This document shows, piece by piece, positions 23,755-33,380 of a DNA stretch of 64,000 nucleotides (position 1 is the first letter of the stretch; every line of letters begins with the position of its first letter). The stretch is from Molanna angustata. Taxonomy: Eukaryota; Arthropoda; Insecta; Trichoptera; Molannidae. Location: contig OY754981.1 in NCBI GenBank assembly GCA_963576475.1, positions 248,001 to 312,000 on the forward strand. Direction: 5' to 3'. The notes under the pieces are model-generated. The model saw only the letters and a list, made by a program, of their open reading frames with translations, ran no database searches and was not told the origin of the DNA. Made by a program: the position numbers and the translations under genes.

Positions 23755-25114
23755 TGAGAAGGTGTGTGATAATGGAACAGATTTTGATATGCTTCAACAC
23801 TTCCTTCCACCAACAGTCAGCGATAGAGGCAATGAGACTCATGAAAATTTTACTCTCAGGGTCATGTTTTTAATCGTGAACCTATATGAAGACAAAATGA
23901 ATTCAAACAATTGAATTAAATTAAATAAAAATATCAACTGAATATGAGAGATAATGATGTACTGCATTAGGAAGACAGAGAGATAACGCACTTTGAGATA
24001 TTTACATTTTTATTGTAGAAATAAATTATAATACATGACTCTAAAATATCAAACTTTGTTTGTATAGTACCAACTATTTCCTATAAGAGGAAAATGAAAA
24101 TTGAATATAAAAGTGAAATTTTTAAATATTTGTTATAAAAATAATGTTAAAGATTGAAACTTATATATAACATGAATTTACATCAAAATCAAATTAAACA
24201 AAATCTCTTTCATATCATACTCAAAATCATGATTTCAATCTATATTAGGTTCAAACATAATGGATTCACATTCATATATTCAGACAATAAAATCATAAAG
24301 GTATAACTCATCATACAGCTATGGAGTAAACATTATAAAACAATATCGACTCGCAGCATGAATAAGGAGATCCCCTCGATGACCAATATCTTCAAATGAA
24401 TCCGGTTGTAGAAGATGTATTTAGATTTTAAAATTCTCGTGACTATTTGTATCTTGATCCCTCCATGTTACAATAAAATCCAAGTGAAGAAATTTGTTTG
24501 TGTCCAAGTAAAAATCCAAATGAAGAAATTGTCTCCGACAATTTCCTATATGTGACTCCTTTGTCGTCAGTTATAAAATTTTAGGTTAGGCAGAATTAAA
24601 TGTCGAACATTTCATCGTCGTGTATATGCAAGCATGGTAATTGCAAAATAATATCCAAATAAAATATATTTCCAATGGAAAACTAAATGGAATAACATTC
24701 GAATAATCCATTTGTAGAATTAAATAAAAATTATTTTCGTCAGAATGGGTGCGCAATATCAGGGTAGGATTGAATTTGGGATGACTGACATTTATATCAG
24801 CATCTAGATTATAGAAAAGAAAACAGGATTATTGGTTTGAAAAATGATCTCTCGCCAAACTATCTTGACATACGAACACATAAAACAAACTTACCCCAAA
24901 TTCAGAAATTCAAATCGACGTCGGCCGCCATTTTCCTACACTGGCCGTACCGCTTCGATAGGTGTATGCAAAAAGAAAGAATTTGACATAAGCTTTGCTA
25001 ATCATAAAAAATATTGCCACCTGACAAAAATCAATTTAGTGTGTTCGCACAAAAAAAAACTATAAATTCCCAATTATTAATTTTTCCCTATACATAATTT
25101 TCTATAACATGACA
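23755..25114 (-). repeat. 5' LTR (element orientation)
   Basis: It is 1,360 bp and the partner of 16481-17840, with the same ends and length and no difference seen in the parts compared. In transcription order (right to left) it precedes the primer site. Confidence 0.92.
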
Positions 25115-26156
25115 ATACATAATATGTAATCGTTGTATAGTCTGTAAATATTGAGTCCCTATTTTGAAGTTGAGTTAAACATACATAATATGTAATCGTT
25201 GTATAGTCTGTAAATATTGAGTCCCTATTTTGAAGTTGAGTTAAACATACATAATATGTAATCGTTGTATAGTCTGTAAATATTGAGTCCCTATTTTGAA
25301 GTTGAGTTAAACATACATAATATGTAATCGTTGTATAGTCTGTAAATATTGAGTCCCTATTTTGAAGTTGAGTTAAACATACATAATATGTAATCGTTGT
25401 ATAGTCTGTAAATATTGAGTCCCTATTTTGAAGTTGAGTTAAACATACATAATATGTAATCGTTGTATAGTCTGTAAATATTGAGTCCCTATTTTGAAGT
25501 TGAGTTAAACATACATAATATGTAATCGTTGTATAGTCTGTAAATATTGAGTCCCTATTTTGAAGTTGAGTTAAACATACATAATATGTAATCGTTGTAT
25601 AGTCTGTAAATATTGAGTCCCTATTTTGAAGTTGAGTTAAACATACATAATATGTAATCGTTGTATAGTCTGTAAATATTGAGTCCCTATTTTGAAGTTG
25701 AGTTAAACATACATAATATGTAATCGTTGTATAGTCTGTAAATATTGAGTCCCTATTTTGAAGTTGAGTTAAACATACATAATATGTAATCGTTGTATAG
25801 TCTGTAAATATTGAGTCCCTATTTTGAAGTTGAGTTAAACATACATAATATGTAATCGTTGTATAGTCTGTAAATATTGAGTCCCTATTTTGAAGTTGAG
25901 TTAAACATACATAATATGTAATCGTTGTATAGTCTGTAAATATTGAGTCCCTATTTTGAAGTTGAGTTAAACATACATAATATGTAATCGTTGTATAGTC
26001 TGTAAATATTGAGTCCCTATTTTGAAGTTGAGTTAAACATACATAATATGTAATCGTTGTATAGTCTGTAAATATTGAGTCCCTATTTTGAAGTTGAGTT
26101 AAACATACATAATATGTAATCGTTGTATAGTCTGTAAATATTGAGTCCCTATTTTG
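25115..26156. repeat. 66-bp satellite, right part (about 15.8 copies)
   Basis: This continues the array at 16259 after the LTR insertion, starting with the duplicated ATAC. Units appear identical throughout. The array ends within a unit at CCCTATTTTG before a T-run. Confidence 0.95.
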
Positions 26157-27591
26157 TATTGTTTTTTTTTAAATAAATAACGTAATTAGATGTGCTGTGA
26201 ATGTGTGAGGGTTAAGATTGAGGATATCAAAAAAGGGGGCCAATGGTTATATATGAAGTATTTATTTATTTTTCTATGGCATTGTGAATTAACAATACAT
26301 TAAAATCAAATTAATAAATATAAAACAAAATATGATCACATATTCAGGTAAAAGTTATCTGAAGTTATCTTGCTAAACTGAATTAGAAAATGTGTTTTTA
26401 TATTGATAAAGCGAGTTATGGAAAATATCTAGTTGTAGGGTACTAGGATGCTTATTGTAAGATCTGAAGATTCTGTTTATTGGTGATTTTAAAATTAATT
26501 ATTTGTATAATAATTAATATGGAAATGTGGTGTGTGTCTCGTTTTAGGTCATAAAGAAACAAAGTCTGGGCAGTCAATATTGTTGTTAAGTATGTCAATA
26601 CTATCAGTCAATACAGGAAGAGCTTTGCCAAATACTCGTACTATATATTCAAGTAGAAATACCGAAAACTAATTGGATGTGAAACTAACATGCGACAATA
26701 CTATTGTTTGTTTCCTTTCGTTGCTGAGATATATGGAAATTTGTTCATTTTCAGGTGATTTCACTTTTACTCTTAACATTGTTCAATGTTCAATTTGATC
26801 ATGAACAACAATAACAAGACAATGTCGTTATCGTTTTCTGAGAGAAGTTAATATTTGGTAACAAACCAATATCCACATCCCACGGTGTTACACATTCTCA
26901 AATATACATAATAATTTATTTTCATCAATTTGGTTTCGATACAATGGACAGTGAAAATAGACTTTCGATGACTTTTCTCGCAATAAAGCTCGCTAATGAC
27001 TACACGACTATTGTTAGAATGCCAAATAATTTGTACATAACTCACCATCATCATATTCTAATTCTTACAATAATAGCAATATCATATTATCTGTTCTCTT
27101 GTAATAAATTTAACCTCTGCCTCGATTATTGGATTTGACTATCTAACAATCAAAATTGATATGACATTGATTTCGTTTCAACACACATAGAAATAGTAAT
27201 GATAAAACCATCCGAAAACCATTTTAGGGGGGCGTTTATTAATATATCGCACCTTTATTTTCATAGTGACAGTATACAAAATTGTAAATATTAAATTTTT
27301 GTTATTATGTTGGTGAGAGTTAATTTTCAAAATAGTTGGTATAGTAACGTTCTTGATATGTGTCCTGCCCATCTCCACTACTGCATGGCTATTCTATCAA
27401 CCACATCGAACAGTTTGGTCTGACTGCGTATCCAGTCATTCCTCTTCCTGTCTTCTAGAACTCATATCAAGAATGACCGACAATAGATGTACGAAAGACT
27501 CGTGGAGTGGAATTTAAAAGTCTCGAACTATATATCTTACAGAAAACATTATATTAAACTTTTTTACGATTTTTTACAAATATGATGTTTG
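26157..27591. other. AT-rich stretch without recognised gene
   Basis: Frames of 64-68 codons occur on both strands, but none resembles a known protein. Confidence 0.5.
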
Positions 27592-27805
27592 TCGGCCTTC
27601 GTGGCTCAGTTGGTAAGGTATCTGGCTGCTGATTCAAAGGTCCCGTGTTCGATTCTCGGTGGAGGCACAGTTTTCAATTGTGTTTTCAGTCTGAATCTGT
27701 GAGACAATTAATATAGTCTCCAGAAAGTCTCCAGAATGTGGCAACTTATTGGTTATTGGGTGCGTGTTAGTTGACCGAGAAGTAATTTAAAATAAAATAA
27801 AAATA
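27592..27805 (+). repeat. SINE-A copy, tRNA-derived
   Basis: Head GGCCTTCGTGGCTCAGTTGG, box B-like GTGTTCGATTCTCGG, the body blocks seen at 968, and an AAAATAAAATAAAAATA tail. GTCTCCAGAA is duplicated in the body (27716-27738). Confidence 0.88.
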
Positions 27806-27822
27806 TAAACTATTGTAACTTG

Positions 27823-27944
27823 TTTTCGCAAATTGAAATTTGGTACAAATATATTTTTTGTTTTAACCACTGTGAATTACACTGTGTATATTCACAGTGG
27901 TTAAAACAAAAAATATATTTGTACCAAATTTCAATTTGCGAAAA
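27823..27944. repeat. Near-perfect 122-bp palindrome
   Basis: Arms of 55 bp (TTTTCGCAAATTGAAATTTG through ACCACTGTGAAT) are exact reverse complements around a 12-nt centre that is itself partly symmetric. It starts 18 bp after the SINE-A tail. It would form a cruciform or a long RNA hairpin. Confidence 0.93.
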
Positions 27945-28195
27945 TATTTAAAATGTGCCACAAAGTTATAGCAACGTTTAAAGATATTGTAACTTGATTG
28001 AGTTTCCTCAGTATATTGTAGTCTTTTTTTCTCATTCTATTGTTTTTTTAGTTTAGGTTAAGTTTCAATTATTTTATTAACTGTATATTCTTTATTCATT
28101 TTTTTATGATATTAATTATGTTTGGAGCTAATAATGTCTTTACCCGAATGTCGTGTTTGTCTTTGCAATCATGATGTTATATTGTACTTCATGAT

Positions 28196-28272
28196 ATTTA
28201 TTTATTTATATAACACTTTTTTGTACATACATAAAATTACATAGTACAAATGGCGGACTTATTGCCTGGAGG
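28196..28272. repeat. Edge of dispersed repeat bordering the 90-bp array
   Basis: TTTATATAACACTTTTTTG and AAATGGCGGACTTATTGCC, then a small hairpin ATTGCC-TGGA-GGCAAT. From memory this resembles an interspersed repeat end common in lepidopteran genomes. The 90-bp array is an expansion inside that repeat. Confidence 0.5.
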
Positions 28273-30345
28273 CAATTTCTTCCAGTCAACCATCTGAGAT
28301 TAAAAGTACATAACATAGTTTCGGCATATACATAATAACACAACCAGTATAAGACAACAAAACAATTTCTTCCAGTCAACCATCTGAGATTAAAAGTACA
28401 TAACATAGTTTCGGCATATACATAATAACACAACCAGTATAAGACAACAAAACAATTTCTTCCAGTCAACCATCTGAGATTAAAAGTACATAACATAGTT
28501 TCGGCATATACATTATAACACAACCAGTATAAGACAACAAAACAATTTCTTCCAGTCAACCATCTGAGATTAAAAGTACATAACATAGTTTCGGCATATA
28601 CATAATAACACAACCAGTATAAGACAACAAAACAATTTCTTCCAGTCAACCATCTGAGATTAAAAGTACATAACATAGTTTCGGCATATACATAATAACA
28701 CAACCAGTATAAGACAACAAAACAATTTCTTCCAGTCAACCATCTGAGATTAAAAGTACATAACATAGTTTCGGCATATACATTATAACACAACCAGTAT
28801 AAGACAACAAAACAATTTCTTCCAGTCAACCATCTGAGATTAAAAGTACATAACATAGTTTCGGCATATACATAATAACACAACCAGTATAAGACAACAA
28901 AACAATTTCTTCCAGTCAACCATCTGAGATTAAAAGTACATAACATAGTTTCGGCATATACATTATAACACAACCAGTATAAGACAACAAAACAATTTCT
29001 TCCAGTCAACCATCTGAGATTAAAAGTACATTACATAGTTTCGGCATATACATAATAACACAACCAGTATAAGACAACAAAACAATTTCTTCCAGTCAAC
29101 CATCTGAGATTAAAAGTACATAACATAGTTTCGGCATATACATTATAACACAACCAGTATAAGACAACAAAACAATTTCTTCCAGTCAACCATCTGAGAT
29201 TAAAAGTACATAACATAGTTTCGGCATATACATAATAACACAACCAGTATAAGACAACAAAACAATTTCTTCCAGTCAACCATCTGAGATTAAAAGTACA
29301 TAACATAGTTTCGGCATATACATTATAACACAACCAGTATAAGACAACAAAACAATTTCTTCCAGTCAACCATCTGAGATTAAAAGTACATAACATAGTT
29401 TCGGCATATACATAATAACACAACCAGTATAAGACAACAAAACAATTTCTTCCAGTCAACCATCTGAGATTAAAAGTACATAACATAGTTTCGGCATATA
29501 CATAATAACACAACCAGTATAAGACAACAAAACAATTTCTTCCAGTCAACCATCTGAGATTAAAAGTACATAACATAGTTTCGGCATATACATTATAACA
29601 CAACCAGTATAAGACAACAAAACAATTTCTTCCAGTCAACCATCTGAGATTAAAAGTACATAACATAGTTTCGGCATATACATAATAACACAACCAGTAT
29701 AAGACAACAAAACAATTTCTTCCAGTCAACCATCTGAGATTAAAAGTACATAACATAGTTTCGGCATATACATAATAACACAACCAGTATAAGACAACAA
29801 AACAATTTCTTCCAGTCAACCATCTGAGATTAAAAGTACATAACATAGTTTCGGCATATACATTATAACACAACCAGTATAAGACAACAAAACAATTTCT
29901 TCCAGTCAACCATCTGAGATTAAAAGTACATAACATAGTTTCGGCATATACATAATAACACAACCAGTATAAGACAACAAAACAATTTCTTCCAGTCAAC
30001 CATCTGAGATTAAAAGTACATAACATAGTTTCGGCATATACATAATAACACAACCAGTATAAGACAACAAAACAATTTCTTCCAGTCAACCATCTGAGAT
30101 TAAAAGTACATAACATAGTTTCGGCATATACATAATAACACAACCAGTATAAGACAACAAAACAATTTCTTCCAGTCAACCATCTGAGATTAAAAGTACA
30201 TAACATAGTTTCGGCATATACATAATAACACAACCAGTATAAGACAACAAAACAATTTCTTCCAGTCAACCATCTGAGATTAAAAGTACATAACATAGTT
30301 TCGGCATATACATAATAACACAACCAGTATAAGACAACAAAACAA
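28273..30345. repeat. 90-bp tandem array, 23 copies
   Basis: The unit contains AATTTCTTCCAGTCAACCAT, CTGAGATTAAAAGTACATAA and CATAGTTTCGGCATATACA, and repeats exactly every 90 bp. Apart from one A/T site (CATAATAAC or CATTATAAC) and one single change at about 29032, the copies look identical. Because 90 is a multiple of three, one minus-strand frame stays open as a 30-residue repeat (for example NCFVVLYWLCYYVYAETMLC). The frame is broken only by the 29032 substitution, giving frames at 28206-29009 and 29031-30323. I read it as satellite DNA rather than a gene. Confidence 0.95.
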
Positions 30346-31129
30346 AAAGTGAGAAATTACACAAATTCAGAAAGGAGAGGAAAATCAGAAAGGGAAGGGA
30401 GAGGATGAGGAGCGATCAAAAGGGATGGAAAGTGAAATTGGGATATATGTTCGTTATGGAATTGATAGGAAGAGTGAGCATTTAAGACGAGATTTGAAAA
30501 TTGGAAGTTAATATTAAATTATTTCTAATATTAAATGCTAAATTGTTCCACAGCCGGGCAGCATGTGGCCCTTTCTAGATATATTTGTACATATTTGATG
30601 AATATTACTTTGCTAAATAATAATATTGCACGTTTGGTTTTAGAATTTAGTTGATCTCTCGTTGTGTTGCGTCGATACAAAATCATTACTTATTCGTGAA
30701 TCGTTAATAACATTTAATATTTTTTTGTGAATTTCACTTTCAATGTTTTAATTATGCTTCCATTTGTTTCTACTTCACTGAATATAATTATTTGGTATTT
30801 TCTCTTAAACTGAGACTAAATTAAACAAATTCCCACAGCGCTGTGTCATGGTCATGATCTTTGGTAAAAATGTTATGTTTTCGGATTTGGTTACTTACAT
30901 ATTACACAATTTTCGTGTCTATTATTATGTCGACTACATTTGATCGTCTGTAATCTTAGTCTAGATTTCAAAATAACAGCATCCATTGTCAAACTACTGA
31001 AGTTTACAGTTTCAGAAGAAACCCAAGATCTTTATGTCTTGGAAATTTAGATCAATGTAGTCACAAATGGAACGACTCTTATCATTGATCAATTTTAGCG
31101 ATCTACGTTCACTTAGCTCTCTTCTCTCT
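30346..31129. other. Stretch beyond the array, repeat-like, no gene
   Basis: A purine-rich piece (AGGAGAGGAAAATCAG, GGGAAGGGAGAGGATGAGG) at 30370-30430 and GTTCCACAGCCGGGCAGCATG at about 30545 look like the continuation of the dispersed repeat. No coding capacity is seen. Confidence 0.45.
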
Positions 31130-31330
31130 ACTGCTGGATATTGACATCTTCAAAACTCTTATACACTTTCCTATCTCTATAGCAACACTTACCCACTGCT
31201 TTCCCATCATTTGGACAATATTGTCAGCCCATCTCCTCTGGGGTCTTCCCACACTTCTTTTGTCCCTCCACAGCCTCCATTCAATAACCCTAGAAGTTCC
31301 ATCCTCTCGCCTCGCTATATTGCCACTTCA
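31130..31330 (-). pseudogene. LINE C-terminal tail
   Basis: Minus-strand reading REDGTSRVIEWRLWRDKRSV followed by GRPQRRWADNIVQMMGKQW is the classic 'GRP..RW.DDI....G..W' tail of Jockey/RTE/CR1-type elements. Only the tail is present. Confidence 0.7.
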
Positions 31331-31554
31331 GCTTGGAGACTTTATCAACAGTGTCGACGTTTCTTGTATTTTGTCTGATGATTACATTTATTTATTTTGT
31401 CTCTTAAGCGAAGTTATGCCAACGTTCATATTGATTATTAATTATTTAAACATTGTACCTTCAATTATTGCCAAACGACCATTTCTATCACAAACCAGAG
31501 TTGATGTTAAATATAAACAATTAGGTAAAAATATCAATGTAAACAATGTAAAAA

Positions 31555-31710
31555 AGACACATTGCCATAACGTACCATCACGCCGTTTCCCTATTTGGGA
31601 TAAGCAGAGAAAAACGAACGCCAGACTCTTCATACTCTTCAGACATACGTCGCGTCATATATGCTCTCATATAATTTTGACTTCACATGTTTCCATCTTT
31701 CACAAACAAA
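31555..31710 (-). pseudogene. LINE-A 3' end, decayed
   Basis: Plus strand CATAACGTACCATCACGCCG, TTTCCCTATTTGGGATAAGC and AGACATACGTCGCGTCATA follow the LINE-A 3' consensus in antisense with many changes. Confidence 0.65.
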
Positions 31711-32184
31711 GATAACAAGAAGAAAAGATAAATGTGAATGAATGTAAGAACAAAAATCATACATAGAAAAGAATGAGGCTTTTTCTGGATATTGTTGTTA
31801 ATATGTATATTATTTTTGAAACAAATCTTTATTTTTTTTGCAGTTGGGAGCGGGTGTATTGAACGCCTTTAGCTAAAGCTATTTTGATTTTATCATAAGA
31901 CATGAAGTAGCCAAATGTTGGTACAATAAATAACTTGAAAAACATGTTGTGGTCCCATAAATTGTTTTAATCGTTTCATACAACAAATGTAAATGGACAA
32001 TATTCGATTACTTATCAACAGTTTATCTTATAAATTTTTAATATAATTATCCAATAAATATTATCTATACCTATAGTCGACGTGGTACAAAAAATAACAT
32101 GATCATGTTGTAGAAGGCAGTAAAAGAATATTGAACAGATTATGCGATGAAGCGTGGTGAACCATTTTTATGCTACTAATACAG
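31711..32184. other. AT-rich stretch without recognised gene
   Basis: Nothing recognisable. Confidence 0.5.
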
Positions 32185-32375
32185 TCAGCCAACGTGGCTC
32201 ATTTGTCTAGATATCTGACACCTGAACCAGATGGTCCGGATTCTATCCCTGTTAAGACACAGTTTTTTTTTTCAGTCTGGATCTGTGAGACGATTAGCAT
32301 CATAAGTCTTGGGTGCCTGTCAAATAAATATACGACATGATACTACTAGTAAGTTGCCCGAGAAACAATACTTGT
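32185..32375 (+). repeat. SINE-A copy, diverged
   Basis: CAGCCAACGTGGCTCA, a weak box B (CCGGATTCTATCCC), TTTTTTCAGTCTGGATCTG and AGTTGCCCGAGAAAC follow SINE-A with many substitutions. Confidence 0.7.
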
Positions 32376-33151
<776 letters not shown>

Positions 33152-33246
33152 ACTAGAAAGGTTTTCACGGGTATTTGAAAATATGAAATTATTATTATCT
33201 TTGGGGTTATCCCGCGTCAAAATCAGATCCTTGGAAGGATCTTTCG

Positions 33247-33297
33247 TCAACCGACGTTTCGCCTGGATCACACCAGGCATCTTCAGGGCCTTGTTGA
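33247..33297 (-). ncRNA. Hammerhead ribozyme motif, PLE1 downstream pseudo-LTR
   Basis: Minus strand: helix I pairs UCAA and CC with GG and UUGA. The core is CUGAAGA, helix II is GCCUGG/CCAGGC with a 6-nt loop, then GAA, the palindrome ACGU at helix III, and C17. Predicted cleavage follows C17 at 33253. With no loop on helix III it should act as a dimer. Confidence 0.78.
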
Positions 33298-33380
33298 TAG
33301 ATTCTCGCTTCGTGTGTCAGTGCAAGCACGTCCGTTCGAGCCGAGAACCTAGCACCAAGTGAAGATTGGAAAGTTAAAGT

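Larger units (their letters stand above)
16481..25114 (-). mobile_element. LTR retrotransposon, non-autonomous, inserted in the satellite
   Basis: Two direct repeats of 1,360 bp (16481-17840 and 23755-25114) begin TGAGAAGG and end CATGACA on the plus strand, i.e. they have TG...CA ends. I found no difference between them where I compared them. The element is flanked by ATAC on both sides (16477-16480, 25115-25118), and joining the flanks restores one satellite unit. On the minus strand a primer site follows the LTR at 23753-23738: TGGCGGCCCAACGTGG. This differs by one extra G from the complement of an insect tRNA-Lys 3' end. The element therefore runs right to left. The 5.9-kb interior is very AT-rich and shows no protease, RT, RNase H or integrase; it has only two unidentified ORFs. 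It must depend on proteins from elsewhere. Confidence 0.92.

Noticed and set aside
28206..30323. Two long minus-strand ORFs (267 and 430 codons) as protein genes
   Set aside because: They are the 90-bp satellite read in a lucky frame; there is no non-repeat domain, and the flanks are repeat DNA.
16259..30345. CRISPR-like arrays
   Set aside because: The 66-bp and 90-bp arrays are head-to-tail repeats without spacers in a eukaryotic context.
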